52,801 nucleotides of DNA from Chromobacterium piscinae (GCF_021129175.1 NZ_JAJOHV010000037.1:1-52801), one strand, 5' to 3'. Positions 1 through 8,962 are shown, numbered from the stretch's first letter. Notes: generated from the letters alone by a model not told the origin. Translations and numbers: made by a program.

Positions 1-733
1 CCGCCAGGCTGGCCTCGCGCATCGCTTTGAGCAGCTGGCGCACGCCGTCCTCGGCTTGCGGGCCGCGCGCGGACACGGCGACGAGGTCGCCCTGGCGCAG
101 GCCCAGCTGCAGCAGCGAGATCAGGTTTTTGGCGTCGGCTACGCGGCCGCCGTGGCGCACTTGCAGCTGGGCGGGGCTGCGGCGCGCGGCCTCCACCCAC
201 AACGCGGCGGGGCGGGCGTGCAGGCCATTGGGGTAATCGAGCCGCCATTCGTCGCAGACGTCTAGGTCCTGCGTCTCGGTGTCCGGCGGCGGGTTCTCCG
301 GCGCTTGCTCCAGCGCGGCGATCAGGTCGGCGCTGTTCTCGGTGGAGAACAGCGGCAGCAGCCGGGCTTCGTCCTGCAGCAGCCGGGTCAGCTGGCGCAG
401 CATCACCAAGTGATCGTCGGAGCGCGCGGCGATCGCGCACAGCAGGTGGGTGCGCTGGCCAGGGTTCCATTCCAGCCCGGCCGGAATCTGCAGGATGGCG
501 ACGCCGGTGCGCAGCACCATCGCCCGGTCTTCCACCATGCCGTGGGGGATGGCGATGCCGTTGCCCAGGTAGGTGTTGGCTACCGCCTCGCGGCGCAGCA
601 GGCTGTCTATGTAGTCGGGCGCGATGCAGCCGGCGTCGGCCAGCATGCGGCCGGCCTCGCGGATGGCGGCCTCCTTGCTGGCGGGCCGGCAGCCCAGGCG
701 TATCAGTTGCGGAGTGAGCAGGGCGTCGGACAC
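1..733 (-). CDS. fruB: Fructose PTS multiphosphoryl transfer protein, EIIA-HPr part (3' end outside window)
   Basis: Reading the minus strand from a GTG at 733 gives 244 residues that run off the window edge. Residues 1-145 look like a fructose-type EIIA domain with the phosphorylatable histidine in AIPHGM (H64). After a proline-rich linker, an HPr-like domain follows with the active-site motif NGLHARPA (H172). Such proteins carry phosphate from PEP to the fructose permease; in the longer form an EI domain follows, and that part would lie outside the window. The GTG is chosen because AGG lies a few bases upstream; the ATG at 738 is out of frame. It is divergent from a LacI-family regulator and shares its control region. 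Whether EI is fused cannot be seen. Confidence 0.88.
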   Translation of the reverse strand, partial: MSDALLTPQLIRLGCRPASKEAAIREAGRMLADAGCIAPDYIDSLLRREAVANTYLGNGIAIPHGMVEDRAMVLRTGVAILQIPAGLEWNPGQRTHLLCAIAARSDDHLVMLRQLTRLLQDEARLLPLFSTENSADLIAALEQAPENPPPDTETQDLDVCDEWRLDYPNGLHARPAALWVEAARRSPAQLQVRHGGRVADAKNLISLLQLGLRQGDLVAVSARGPQAEDGVRQLLKAMREASLA

Positions 734-770
734 GGCATACCTCGTTTTTGGGCTCGATATGGCTGGCATT

Positions 771-782
771 GAAAACGATTAC
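771..782. promoter_or_regulatory. Candidate LacI-family operator, fruB side
   Basis: GAAAACGATTAC has the central CG and A/T-rich arms typical of LacI-family operators. It lies 38 bases upstream of the fruB start and shares its first ten bases with the site at 904-915. Binding by the adjacent regulator is inferred. Confidence 0.5.
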
Positions 783-903
783 ATTTTTCCTGTCAATCAG
801 ACAGAACTGGTTAAAATCAAACTTGTGGCGCAATTCGGATAACTGTCGCTATTCTGCGCTTGCCAGCGCGGTGCGCGCTGGCGCAACATCGCTTCCGTCA
901 ATT

Positions 904-915
904 GAAAACGATTTC
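904..915. promoter_or_regulatory. Candidate LacI-family operator, regulator side
   Basis: GAAAACGATTTC is a dyad around a central CG, imperfect only in the pair flanking the CG. It ends six bases before the ATG of the LacI-family gene, where a bound repressor would block that gene, suggesting autoregulation. The near-copy at 771-782 supports it as a true site. Confidence 0.55.
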
Positions 916-921
916 CAAAAA

Positions 922-1908
922 ATGACTACCAGCATCAAGGATGTTGCGCTGCTGGCCGGCGTGTCGGTGGCCACCGTGTCGCGCGTGCTGGGCAACGGCC
1001 CGGTCAGCGCCGCGCTGCGCGCCAAGGTGGAGGCCGCCGTCGCCCAGAGCGGCTATCGGCCCAACCTGTCGGCGCGCCGGCTGCGCTCGCAGCATACCCA
1101 CACCATAGGCCTGATCGTGTCCGACATCCGCAATCCCTTTTTCACTTCGGTCAGCCGGGCGGTGGAGGATGTCGCCTACCAGGCCGGTATGCGGGTGATC
1201 CTGTGCAACACCGATGAGAATCCGGACAAGGAGGCGATGTACCTCAGGTTGATGCAAGAGGAGAGGGTGAGCGGGGTGATTTTCGCCGCCACCCGTGCCA
1301 CCGCCGATGCGTTGGACGTCGCCGGGCTGGGCTTTCCTGTGGTGATGATAGACCGCGCGGGTCCGGCTGCCCGCTGCGACGCGGTGCTGCTGGACAACCG
1401 GGCAGCGGCCGCGCAACTGGTCGAGCATTTGCTGGGCTGCGGTTATCGCCGCATAGGCGGCCTGTTCGGCAATACCAGCAGCACCGGCGCCGAGCGCCAC
1501 GCGGGTTTCGCCGAGGCGATGGAAAGGGTGGGGCTGCCGGCGGCAGCGCGTTTTGTCGCGCCCAGCGCCGAAGCGGCGCAGGCCGAAGCGGCGAAGTGGC
1601 TGCGGGAGGCGGGCGCGCCGGAGGCGCTGATCGCCAGCAATGGCCTGCTGTTGCTGGGCGTGGTCAAGGCGGTGCGAGAGGCCGGCGTCGCCGTGCCGGG
1701 CCGGCTGGCGCTGGCTGGCTTCGACAACGACAGCTGGACCGAGCTGGCCGATCCCGGCATGACGGTGATCGAGCAGCCGGTCGACGAGATCGGCCGCGCA
1801 GCGATGGAAATGCTGCTGGAGCGGCTTGAGCGGCCGGAACGGCCGCTGCGCAAGGTGGTGCTGGCGGGCCGGCTGGTGGAGCGCGGCTCCAGCCAGCCTC
1901 GCGGCTGA
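922..1908 (+). CDS. LacI-family transcriptional regulator, probable fructose regulator
   Basis: A 328-residue protein. The N-terminal LacI helix-turn-helix reads SIKDVALLAGVSVATVSRVL, followed by a hinge and a periplasmic-binding-protein-like sensor domain (HTIGLIVSDIRNPFF near residue 60, GFDNDSW near 275). The reading frame is open upstream, but the family starts a few residues before the HTH, so the ATG at 922 is chosen; it has no clear Shine-Dalgarno. It is divergent from the fructose PTS gene and two matching operators lie between them, so control of the fru operon is inferred. It is of the general PurR/RbsR type rather than the Cra subfamily; the Cra-like protein of this window is at 33101-34117. 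Confidence 0.85.
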   Translation: MTTSIKDVALLAGVSVATVSRVLGNGPVSAALRAKVEAAVAQSGYRPNLSARRLRSQHTHTIGLIVSDIRNPFFTSVSRAVEDVAYQAGMRVILCNTDENPDKEAMYLRLMQEERVSGVIFAATRATADALDVAGLGFPVVMIDRAGPAARCDAVLLDNRAAAAQLVEHLLGCGYRRIGGLFGNTSSTGAERHAGFAEAMERVGLPAAARFVAPSAEAAQAEAAKWLREAGAPEALIASNGLLLLGVVKAVREAGVAVPGRLALAGFDNDSWTELADPGMTVIEQPVDEIGRAAMEMLLERLERPERPLRKVVLAGRLVERGSSQPRG

Positions 1909-1920
1909 GACGCGCTGTGT

Positions 1921-2466
1921 TCAGCGCATCGGGCCGGTGAGCCGGGTGACGGTATCGTCCTTGACGATGAAGTGGTGCCACGCGGCGGCGGCGGCGTGCA
2001 GGATGCTCAGCCACAGCAAGACATTGCCCAGCAGTTCGTGCAGCTCCTTCAGGCTCTTGCCCAGCTCCGGGCTGTTGGGCATGAAGGAGGGCAGTCCGAG
2101 ACCGAACAGGGCCACTTCGCCGCCCTTGGCCTGAATGAAGGCGATGCCTAGGATGGGCAGCGCCAGCATCAGCGCGTATAGCGCCCAGTGCCCGGCATGG
2201 GCCAGCAGCTTCATCAGCGGGCTGGGCGCGGGAGAAATGCCGGGCGGCGGATTGCCCAAGCGCCAGGCCAGCCGCGGCAGCACCAGCAGCAGGACGATCA
2301 GTCCGGCCTGAACATGGGCGTAGCCCAGGCCGCTGCGGACCGGGTCGCCCTTGGGGAAGTTGCCTTTCAGCTCGATGAAGATCAGCGCGGCGATCACCGC
2401 CAGCGCGCACAGCCAGTGCAGCGCGCGGGCGACTTTGCCGTAACTGTGGGAGGTATTGCGCAACAT
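1921..2466 (-). CDS. Cytochrome b561 family protein
   Basis: A 181-residue inner-membrane protein with four hydrophobic segments. Histidines sit at the usual positions for binding two b-type haems: ALHWLCAL in helix 1, HVQAGLIVLL in helix 2, HAGHWALY in helix 3 and LHAAAAAWHHF in helix 4. Homologues such as E. coli CybB pass electrons between quinol and periplasmic partners, for instance as superoxide:ubiquinone oxidoreductase. The ATG at 2466 has AAGGAG at ideal spacing, so the longer reading frame starting at 2502 is not used. It converges on the LacI gene with a gap of 12 bases and follows the MazG-like gene by 73 bases. Its specific electron partner is unknown. Confidence 0.85.
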   Translation of the reverse strand: MLRNTSHSYGKVARALHWLCALAVIAALIFIELKGNFPKGDPVRSGLGYAHVQAGLIVLLLVLPRLAWRLGNPPPGISPAPSPLMKLLAHAGHWALYALMLALPILGIAFIQAKGGEVALFGLGLPSFMPNSPELGKSLKELHELLGNVLLWLSILHAAAAAWHHFIVKDDTVTRLTGPMR

Positions 2467-2539
2467 GTCGGCTCCTTTAGTTTTGATTGGAACATGTTGC
2501 AAGCTTAGCCGGCCTAGCTTAAACCGGCCTTAATCCATT

Positions 2540-2980
2540 TCAAGAGGAGGGGAAAGCGCCGCTGCGCTCGGCGTCGCGGATCACGCCCTGCTTGTCGGCC
2601 GGCCGCCAGCCTTCCGGCTTCAGCACCTTGCCGTCGGCGCGGCGCACCACCTTGCCGTCCACGCATTTGCGCAGATTGGCGTCGTGTATCGCTTCGCACA
2701 TCGCTTCTAGCGGCAGGCCTTGCGACAGCAGCAACCCGCACACCACATTGAGCACGTCCACCGCCTCGGCGGTCAGCTCGGCGCGGCTTTGCAGCTGCTG
2801 TTCCGGGGATTGCGCCGGCAGCGCGCGGTAGTCGGCCAGCGCTTGTTTGAGCTCGTCCAGCTCTTCGTCCAGCATGGTTTGCCACATCGCCAGCTGTTCG
2901 GGCTGATATTCGGGGCGGGAGGGGGAGGGGATGTCGAAGCGCCGCATGAAATCGCGGCGCATTCGGAACAGATCGCTCAT
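2540..2980 (-). CDS. MazG-like / phosphoribosyl-ATP pyrophosphohydrolase-like protein
   Basis: A 146-residue protein of the all-alpha NTP pyrophosphohydrolase class. The metal-binding pattern is visible as EELDEL near residue 40 and EAVDVLNV near 73, equivalent to the EExxE...ExxD motif of MazG and dUTPase relatives. The C-terminal half (HDANLRKCVDGKVVRRADGK) is typical of single-domain PRA-PH-like proteins that hydrolyse nucleotides or nucleotide-like substrates; the substrate is not evident. AAGGAG precedes the ATG at 2980. The gene lies 64 bases downstream of aroA on the same strand. Its Shine-Dalgarno and the first two bases of its start codon are buried in a perfect hairpin (2979-3023). 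Confidence 0.78.
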   Translation of the reverse strand: MSDLFRMRRDFMRRFDIPSPSRPEYQPEQLAMWQTMLDEELDELKQALADYRALPAQSPEQQLQSRAELTAEAVDVLNVVCGLLLSQGLPLEAMCEAIHDANLRKCVDGKVVRRADGKVLKPEGWRPADKQGVIRDAERSGAFPSS

Positions 2981-3023
2981 CGATAGACTCCTTTTTTATG
3001 CATATATTGTGGAGTCTATCGAT
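2979..3023 (-). promoter_or_regulatory. Perfect 13-bp hairpin covering the RBS and start codon of the MazG-like gene
   Basis: Plus-strand arms ATCGATAGACTCC (2979-2991) and GGAGTCTATCGAT (3011-3023) are perfect inverted repeats around a 19-base A/T-rich loop. In the minus-strand transcript the 3' arm contains the GGAG ribosome-binding core and the first two bases of the ATG. Pairing would close the start site. There is no T-tract after the stem, so it does not look like an intrinsic terminator for aroA. Confidence 0.65.
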
Positions 3024-3044
3024 TAAATCATCAATATATTGTGA

Positions 3045-4334
3045 TTATTGCGCCTGCAGCGCGGCTAGCGCCTGGAAGTAGTCCGGGAAGGTCTTGGCCA
3101 CGCAGTTGGGATCGTTGATGACCACCGGCGCGCCCAGCAGCGAAACCAGCGAGAAGCACATCGCCATCCGGTGGTCGTCGTAGGTGTCGATCTCGGCGTT
3201 GGGCGTCAGCGCGGCCGGCGGCGTGACGCGGATGTAATCCGGGCCTTCCTCCACCGTCGCGCCCACCTTGCGCAACTCGGTCGCCATCGCCGACAGGCGG
3301 TCGGTTTCCTTCACCCGCCAGCTGGCGATGTTGCGCAGCGTGGTGGTGCCGTCGGCGGCCAGCGCGGCCACGGCCAGCGTCATCGCAGCATCCGGGATGT
3401 GGTTGCAGTCCAGGTCGATTGCCTTCAGCCGGCCGTCGGCGCTGGCCTCGATCCAGTTGTCGCCGCGGCGCACCGTCGCGCCCATCAATTCCAGCGCCTC
3501 TGCGAAGCGAACGTCGCCCTGGATGCTGGCTTCGCCCACGCCTTCCACCCGTACCGGCCCGCCGGCCAGCGCGCCGGCCGCCAGGAAGTAGGACGCGCTG
3601 GAGGCGTCGCCTTCGACGTAAATCTCTCCCGGCGAGATGTAGTGCTGGCCGCCCGGAATGATGAAGCGCTGCCAGCCGTCGCGCTCGACGCGCACGCCGA
3701 AGCGCGCCATCAGGTTGAGCGTGATTTCGATATAGGGCTTGGAGATCAGCTCGCCGATCACCTCGATTTCGGATGTTTCGCCGGTCAGCGGCAGCGCCAT
3801 CAGGAGCGCGGTGAGGAACTGACTGGAAACGTTGCCCTTCACCTGGATGGGATGGGCGCAGCGCACGTCGGCCGGCGAGATGGCCAGCGGCGGGAAACCC
3901 GGCTGGCCCAGGTATTGGATGCTCGCGCCGGCGGTGTTCAGTGCGTCCACCAGGTCGCCGATTGGCCGTTCGTGCATGCGCGGCACGCCGGACAGCTGGT
4001 AGCTGCCGCCCATCAGCGCCAGCGCTGCGGTCAGCGGGCGGAAGGCGGTGCCGGCGTTGCCCAGGAACAACTCGGCGTTCTTCACCGGGAAGGGGCCGCC
4101 GCAGCCGTGGACGCGGAAATCGCGGCTGTCGCCTTGTTGCTCTATCTTCACGCCCAGCAGCTTCAACGCGCTCAGCATGTGGCGGATGTCGTCGGAATCC
4201 AGCAGGTCGCGGACCATGGTGCTGCCGCCTGACAGGGCGGCCAGCAGCAGCGTGCGGTTGGAGATGCTCTTGGAGCCGGGAAGCTTGATGGCGCCGCCGA
4301 GGCGGACGCAGGGAGAGAGGTGCAGTTGTTCCAT
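3045..4334 (-). CDS. aroA: 3-phosphoshikimate 1-carboxyvinyltransferase (EPSP synthase)
   Basis: A 429-residue cytosolic enzyme, close to the usual 427. It transfers enolpyruvate from PEP to shikimate-3-phosphate, the sixth step of chorismate synthesis. Visible motifs are [10 protein letters not shown] (residues 18-27, substrate-binding), [12 protein letters not shown] (around 90-100, PEP-binding loop with the glycine that sets glyphosate sensitivity in class I enzymes), DDHRMAM and VKETDRL near the C-terminus. The frame is open 111 bases further upstream, but homology begins at MEQLHL, so the ATG at 4334 is used. It is divergent from cmk; aroA and cmk are often neighbours in proteobacteria, usually in the same direction. 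Confidence 0.96.
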   Translation of the reverse strand: MEQLHLSPCVRLGGAIKLPGSKSISNRTLLLAALSGGSTMVRDLLDSDDIRHMLSALKLLGVKIEQQGDSRDFRVHGCGGPFPVKNAELFLGNAGTAFRPLTAALALMGGSYQLSGVPRMHERPIGDLVDALNTAGASIQYLGQPGFPPLAISPADVRCAHPIQVKGNVSSQFLTALLMALPLTGETSEIEVIGELISKPYIEITLNLMARFGVRVERDGWQRFIIPGGQHYISPGEIYVEGDASSASYFLAAGALAGGPVRVEGVGEASIQGDVRFAEALELMGATVRRGDNWIEASADGRLKAIDLDCNHIPDAAMTLAVAALAADGTTTLRNIASWRVKETDRLSAMATELRKVGATVEEGPDYIRVTPPAALTPNAEIDTYDDHRMAMCFSLVSLLGAPVVINDPNCVAKTFPDYFQALAALQAQ

Positions 4335-4416
4335 TGAGTGTCGCGCTTGTGTTTTCGGAATGGCGTTGCTTGATGCGTAAGGGACACTGTACCCGCCGCG
4401 CACGGCTGCGCGCAAA

Positions 4417-4429
4417 TGGTGCGGCACCA
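4417..4429. promoter_or_regulatory. Palindrome TGGTGCGGCACCA in the aroA-cmk divergent region
   Basis: A 13-base perfect dyad around one central base lies between the divergent aroA and cmk starts. It could be an operator; I cannot name a factor. The rest of this 206-base region (4335-4540) holds a weak -10-like TACAAT at 4452-4457 and no convincing -35. Confidence 0.25.
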
Positions 4430-4540
4430 CACCATGCCACACCACTTGGGTTACAATGCGCGGTTTGGCCGGCCGGCGGCTGCCGCGACGCGCGGCGGTA
4501 TCGGCAGGGCCTTGGCAGAATGCAACAGGATCAGATTCCG

Positions 4541-5209
4541 ATGACAGTTCCGGTGATTACCATCGACGGCCCGTCCGCTTCGGGCAAGGGCACGGTGGCG
4601 GCCCAGGTCGCCGCGCGCCTCGCCTTCCATTATCTCGACTCGGGCTCGCTGTACCGGCTGCTGGCGCTCCACGCGCGCCGCAGCGGCATCGCCTGGGACG
4701 ACGAGCCGGCGCTGGCCGAGGCTGCCGCCGGCTTGCCGGTGGAGTTTTCCGACGGCGCGGTGTGGCTGGAAGGCAACGACGCCAGCCAGGACATCCGCGC
4801 CGAGGAAATCGGCATCGGCGCGTCCAAGGTGGGCGCGCTGCCGACGGTGCGCGCCGCGCTATTGCAGCGCCAGCGCGATTTTCGCGAATCGCCGGGCCTG
4901 GTGACGGATGGCCGCGACATGGGTTCGGTGGTGTTTCCGGACGCCATGTTGAAGATATTTCTGACCGCCAGCGCGGAGGAAAGGGCGAGTCGCCGTCATA
5001 AGCAGTTGATCGGCAAGGGGGAATCTGCTAACCTCGCCCAAATTATGCAGGACATTATCGATCGGGACGCGCGAGACGCGGCCCGGCCGGTAGCGCCGCT
5101 GCGCCAGGAGCCGGAAGCCTTTTTGCTCGATACCACGGAGCTGACCATAGACCAGGCGGTCGACAAGGTCCTCGTGTGGTTTGAGGAAAAACAGGTTTCC
5201 GGCCGTTGA
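4541..5209 (+). CDS. cmk: Cytidylate kinase
   Basis: A 222-residue protein phosphorylating (d)CMP to (d)CDP with ATP. The P-loop GPSASGKGT is at residues 10-18, followed by LDSGSLYR, the nucleotide-monophosphate-binding segment [14 protein letters not shown] near residue 125, and the lid segment ASRRHKQL. The ATG at 4541 is preferred because the family starts immediately before the beta strand; an in-frame ATG at 4520 would add seven residues. The position directly upstream of rpsA is conserved across proteobacteria. Confidence 0.95.
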   Translation: MTVPVITIDGPSASGKGTVAAQVAARLAFHYLDSGSLYRLLALHARRSGIAWDDEPALAEAAAGLPVEFSDGAVWLEGNDASQDIRAEEIGIGASKVGALPTVRAALLQRQRDFRESPGLVTDGRDMGSVVFPDAMLKIFLTASAEERASRRHKQLIGKGESANLAQIMQDIIDRDARDAARPVAPLRQEPEAFLLDTTELTIDQAVDKVLVWFEEKQVSGR

Positions 5210-5303
5210 TTTTTTGTATGGTCGTTTTTGCTGCATTGCGGAAACGACCTTGTTCCAACCCTAACCCCGCAAGCCGCAAGGCCTGCAACTGAGAGTACGC
5301 TTG

Positions 5304-6995
5304 ATGACTACCCTCTCCATGGAAAACTTCGCTCAACTGTTCGAGGAAAGCCTCACCCTGCACGATATGCGCGTGGGCGAAGTGATCACTGCTGAAGTCG
5401 TGGCAGTTGATTCCAACTTTGTAACCGTGAACGCAGGCCTCAAGTCCGAGTCCCTGATTCCGGCTGAAGAATTCAAGAACGACCAAGGCGTCGTTGAAGT
5501 TGCCATCGGCGACTTCGTTACCGTGGCTATCGACGCGCTGGAAAACGGCTTCGGCGAAACCAAGCTGTCCCGCGAAAAAGCCAAGCGCATGGCCGCTTGG
5601 GTTGAGCTGGAAGAAGCGCTGGAAGCCGGCACCATCCTGTCCGGCATGATCAGCGGCAAGGTGAAGGGCGGCCTGACCGTCATGGTCAACGGCATCCGCG
5701 CCTTCCTGCCGGGTTCCCTGGTCGACGTGCGTCCGGTGAAAGACACCACCCCGTACGAAAACAAGCAGATCGAGTTCAAGGTTATCAAGCTGGATCGCAA
5801 GCGCAACAACGTCGTGGTTTCCCGCCGCTCCGTGCTGGAAGAAACCCTGGGCGAAGAGCGCAAGGCTCTGCTGGAAACCCTGAAAGAGGGCGCAGTCATC
5901 AAGGGTATCGTCAAGAATATCACCGACTACGGTGCGTTCGTTGACCTGGGCGGCATCGATGGCCTGCTGCACATCACCGACCTGGCATGGCGCCGCGTGA
6001 AGCACCCGTCCGAAGTTCTGGCCGTGGGCGACGAAGTGGAAGCCAAGGTACTGAAGTTCGACCAAGAGAAGAACCGCGTATCCCTGGGCCTGAAGCAACT
6101 GGGCGAAGATCCGTGGGTGGGCCTGTCCCGCCGCTACCCGTCCGGCACCCGTCTGTTCGGCAAGGTGACCAACCTGACCGACTACGGCGCGTTCGTGGAA
6201 ATCGAACAGGGCATCGAAGGCCTGGTGCACGTGTCCGAAATGGACTGGACCAACAAGAACGTACACCCGTCCAAGGTGGTTCAAGTTGGCGACGAAGTGG
6301 AAGTCATGATCCTGGAAATCGACGAAGACCGTCGTCGTATCTCCCTGGGCATGAAGCAGTGCCTGGCCAACCCGTGGAACGAGTTTGCCGACAACTTCCA
6401 CAAGGGCGACAAGCTGAAGGGCGCGATCAAGTCCATCACCGACTTCGGCGTGTTCGTTGGCCTGCCGGGCGGCATCGACGGCCTGGTTCACCTGTCCGAC
6501 CTGTCCTGGAACGAAGCTGGCGAAGAAGCCGTGCGCAAGTTCAAGAAGGGCGACGAGGTTGACGCCGTTGTTCTGTCCATCGACGTGGAAAAAGAACGCA
6601 TTTCCCTGGGCATCAAGCAGCTGGAAGGCGATCCGTTCAACAACTTCGTTGCGATGAACGACAAGGGCGCCCTGGTGAAGGGTACCGTGAAGTCCGTTGA
6701 CGCCAAGGGCGCGGTTATCGCTCTGGACACCGACGTTGAAGGCTACCTGCGCGCTTCCGAACTGTCCCGCGACCGCGTGGAAGACGCTCGCTCCATCCTG
6801 AAGGATGGCGATGCCGTCGAGGCCGTGATCGTTGCCGTGGACCGCAAGTCCCGCAACATCAGCCTGTCCATCAAGGCTAAGGACGCTCAAGAAGACAACG
6901 CCGCTCTGAAGAACCTGGCTGTTGACAGCGCCTCCGCCGGCACCACCAACCTGGGTGCCCTGCTGAAGGCCAAACTGTCCGGTTCCAACGAGTAA
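5304..6995 (+). CDS. rpsA: 30S ribosomal protein S1
   Basis: A 563-residue protein (E. coli S1 is 557) built of six S1 RNA-binding domains. Repeats are evident from the recurring DYGAFV / [15 protein letters not shown] / EGLVHVSEM / DGLVHLSDL and RRISLGMKQ-type segments. It binds mRNA leaders and brings them to the 30S subunit. The ATG at 5304 starts [17 protein letters not shown]; only a weak GAGAG precedes it, as is common for rpsA, which depends on leader structure and is autoregulated. Codon choice is visibly more biased than in the neighbours, as expected for a highly expressed gene. Confidence 0.98.
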   Translation: MTTLSMENFAQLFEESLTLHDMRVGEVITAEVVAVDSNFVTVNAGLKSESLIPAEEFKNDQGVVEVAIGDFVTVAIDALENGFGETKLSREKAKRMAAWVELEEALEAGTILSGMISGKVKGGLTVMVNGIRAFLPGSLVDVRPVKDTTPYENKQIEFKVIKLDRKRNNVVVSRRSVLEETLGEERKALLETLKEGAVIKGIVKNITDYGAFVDLGGIDGLLHITDLAWRRVKHPSEVLAVGDEVEAKVLKFDQEKNRVSLGLKQLGEDPWVGLSRRYPSGTRLFGKVTNLTDYGAFVEIEQGIEGLVHVSEMDWTNKNVHPSKVVQVGDEVEVMILEIDEDRRRISLGMKQCLANPWNEFADNFHKGDKLKGAIKSITDFGVFVGLPGGIDGLVHLSDLSWNEAGEEAVRKFKKGDEVDAVVLSIDVEKERISLGIKQLEGDPFNNFVAMNDKGALVKGTVKSVDAKGAVIALDTDVEGYLRASELSRDRVEDARSILKDGDAVEAVIVAVDRKSRNISLSIKAKDAQEDNAALKNLAVDSASAGTTNLGALLKAKLSGSNE

Positions 6996-7002
6996 TAGCG
7001 TC

Positions 7003-7317
7003 ATGACCAAGTCTGAGCTGATCGCGAGGCTGTCTGAACGACTGGCCGAGCGCAATTCTCAGTTGGTCTACAAAGATGCTGAGTTGGCCGTCAAGACCAT
7101 TCTGGACGCGATGGCCAACAACCTGGCGCAGGGAAGCCGCATCGAGATTCGTGGGTTCGGTAGCTTCGATCTGAACTACCGTCCGCCGCGGGTCGGCCGC
7201 AACCCGAAGTCGGGCACCAGCGTCTCGGTTCCTGAGAAATACGTGCCTCATTTCAAGGCCGGCAAGGAACTGCGCGAGCGCGTGGACTTGTCCCTTGTGG
7301 AACAGACCCAGGCCTGA
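7003..7317 (+). CDS. ihfB: Integration host factor beta subunit
   Basis: A 104-residue DNA-bending protein of the HU/IHF family. It starts [14 protein letters not shown] and contains the arm signature around [21 protein letters not shown], with the proline that intercalates into DNA. It works as a heterodimer with IhfA. It begins seven bases after the rpsA stop; the rpsA-ihfB pair is a conserved transcription unit. It is followed by an intrinsic terminator. Confidence 0.97.
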   Translation: MTKSELIARLSERLAERNSQLVYKDAELAVKTILDAMANNLAQGSRIEIRGFGSFDLNYRPPRVGRNPKSGTSVSVPEKYVPHFKAGKELRERVDLSLVEQTQA

Positions 7318-7343
7318 TCGCAGTTTTATCGGTCTACATGCTG

Positions 7344-7372
7344 AAAAGCGTCGCATATGCGGCGCTTTTTTC
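7344..7372 (+). terminator. Intrinsic terminator after ihfB
   Basis: AAAAGCGTCGC-ATAT-GCGGCGCTTTTTT forms an 11-base stem with one T-G wobble and a four-base loop, ending in a T-tract 27 bases after the ihfB stop codon. Confidence 0.85.
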
Positions 7373-7453
7373 GTATTCGCGCCGCTTGAGCGGCTTGGGT
7401 TGCGGCGGGCTATCGTTTAGAATTGCACTCCGGCAAACTCATTGAGCGATCCC

Positions 7454-7747
7454 ATGCGATATTTGTTGCGCATCGTCGAACTGGCCCTGTTGTTGCTGCT
7501 GGTCGCCGTCACCGTGCAGAACAGCCACTCAGTCGAATTCAAACTGTTCTTCGGCCAATCATGGTCGGCTCCGTTCATCGTGTTCCTGCTGCTGTTCTTC
7601 GTCGTCGGCGCCGTCGTCGGCCTGCTGGCCACCTTCAGCTTCTACCTGAAAACCCGCCGCGAGCTGTCGCAGTTGAAAAAAGAACTGCGCAATCGGCCTC
7701 CCGCCGGCAAGGTGGTCAACGATCCCAGCGACGCCATCGCCGATTGA
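7454..7747 (+). CDS. lapA: LapA (YciS) inner-membrane protein
   Basis: A 97-residue protein with two membrane helices: RIVELALLLLLVAVTVQN at the N-terminus, then FIVFLLLFFVVGAVVGLL. The motif VTVQNSHSVEFKLFFGQ between them is typical of the LapA/DUF1049 family. A short cytoplasmic tail follows (RRELSQLKKELRN). In enterobacteria LapA works with LapB in controlling LPS assembly and LpxC turnover. The ATG at 7454 begins the conserved part; the TTG at 7442 is not needed. lapB follows after 57 bases. Confidence 0.88.
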   Translation: MRYLLRIVELALLLLLVAVTVQNSHSVEFKLFFGQSWSAPFIVFLLLFFVVGAVVGLLATFSFYLKTRRELSQLKKELRNRPPAGKVVNDPSDAIAD

Positions 7748-7804
7748 GCTTGTCTTCACGGGGCATGGTCTTGACCCCGTTCTATCATCCCGAAAGGATT
7801 GCTG

Positions 7805-8962
7805 TTGGAACTCGATTTGTGGTGGCTGCTGCTGTTTCCAGCCTTTTTCGGCCTGGGCTGGTTCGCGGCCCGGGTGGACATGCGCACCGTATTGAAGCAG
7901 GCGAAGTCGGTGCCGATTTCCTATTTCCGCGGCTTGGACGCGCTGGTGGAAGACAAGACCGACGTCGCGGCCCAGGCGCTGGCCGAGGTGGCGCGCCAGC
8001 AGGGTTCGGCGCTCGAGTTGCAGCACATCCTCGGTAAGTTGTACCGCAAGCGCGGCGAGAACGACCGCGCGATCCGCCTGCATCAGCAGATGCTGGACTC
8101 TTCCGACCTGCCAGGAGAGCAGCGCGACCTGGTGCGCAACGAGTTGGCGCAGGACTTCCGCAAGGCCGGCCTGGTGGATCGGGCCGAGGAGATCCTGCTT
8201 AAGCTCTTGAACGGCAATATGGCGCTGGCGGCGCGCCGCCAGTTGCTGGACATCTATCAGCAGGACCGAGACTGGCAGAAGGCGATCGAAACCGCGCGCG
8301 AGCTGCGCAGCGACGCGCACTCGTTCCAGCATGAAGTCGCGCAGTTCTACTGCGAGTTGGCGCAGGGTGAGCTGTACAGGTCCGATCACAGCCAGGCCAG
8401 GCAATACGTGGCCGAGGCGCTGGCGGCCAACCGCAAATGCGTGCGCGCCAGCCTGATCCTCGGCGACATCGAATTCGCCGAAGGCAATCTGGAGGCGGCC
8501 ATCGCCGCCTGGCAGAGCATAGAGAAACAAAACTACGAATACCTGGCGATGGCGGCCGAGCGTCTGTTCGACGCTTACGAAAAGCTGGGCCGTCCGCAGG
8601 AGGGCATCGCGCTGCTGCGCGGTTATCAGCGCACCTTCCCGCAACTGGAACTGACCGATCTCTTGTACCAGAAGATCGCCACCTATGATGGCGAGGCTAA
8701 GGCGCTGGACGGCGTGCGCGAAGCGGTGCATGCCCGTCCCAGTCTGGCCGGCGTGTACCGGATGATAGAAGCGCAGATGGACGAGCTGTCGCCGGAAGGG
8801 CGGATGGACGCGGAGGTGGCGCGCGCGCTGATCCTCAAGCATTCCCAGCGCCTCAGCGTGCATCGTTGCAAGTGCTGCAACTTCCGTTCGCGCGCCTTCT
8901 TCTGGCACTGTCCGGCCTGCGGCGAGTGGGAAAGCTTCACCGCCAACCGTTCGGAAAACTGA
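7805..8962 (+). CDS. lapB: LapB (YciM) LPS assembly regulator, TPR and rubredoxin-like protein
   Basis: A 385-residue protein with one N-terminal membrane helix (LWWLLLFPAFFGLGWFAAR), a long run of TPR helices, and a C-terminal rubredoxin-like zinc/iron site (CKCC near residue 357 and CPAC near 372, two CxxC pairs). In E. coli it recruits FtsH to degrade LpxC and so balances lipid A synthesis. The start is taken as TTG at 7805, giving MELDLWWLL; AAGGA lies seven bases upstream. A TTG at 7799 is possible but too close to that ribosome-binding site. The lapA-lapB-pyrF order matches the E. coli yciS-yciM-pyrF order. Confidence 0.92.
   Translation: MELDLWWLLLFPAFFGLGWFAARVDMRTVLKQAKSVPISYFRGLDALVEDKTDVAAQALAEVARQQGSALELQHILGKLYRKRGENDRAIRLHQQMLDSSDLPGEQRDLVRNELAQDFRKAGLVDRAEEILLKLLNGNMALAARRQLLDIYQQDRDWQKAIETARELRSDAHSFQHEVAQFYCELAQGELYRSDHSQARQYVAEALAANRKCVRASLILGDIEFAEGNLEAAIAAWQSIEKQNYEYLAMAAERLFDAYEKLGRPQEGIALLRGYQRTFPQLELTDLLYQKIATYDGEAKALDGVREAVHARPSLAGVYRMIEAQMDELSPEGRMDAEVARALILKHSQRLSVHRCKCCNFRSRAFFWHCPACGEWESFTANRSEN

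Noticed and set aside
4334-4540. N-terminal extension of cytidylate kinase in the open frame from 4334
   Set aside because: The extra 69 residues are not conserved in the family and overlap the aroA start region; the P-loop strand begins right after the ATG at 4541.
5055-7055. Long minus-strand open frame of 666 codons opposite rpsA
   Set aside because: It is the antisense shadow of rpsA, produced by its biased codon use; the plus strand encodes an unmistakable S1 protein.
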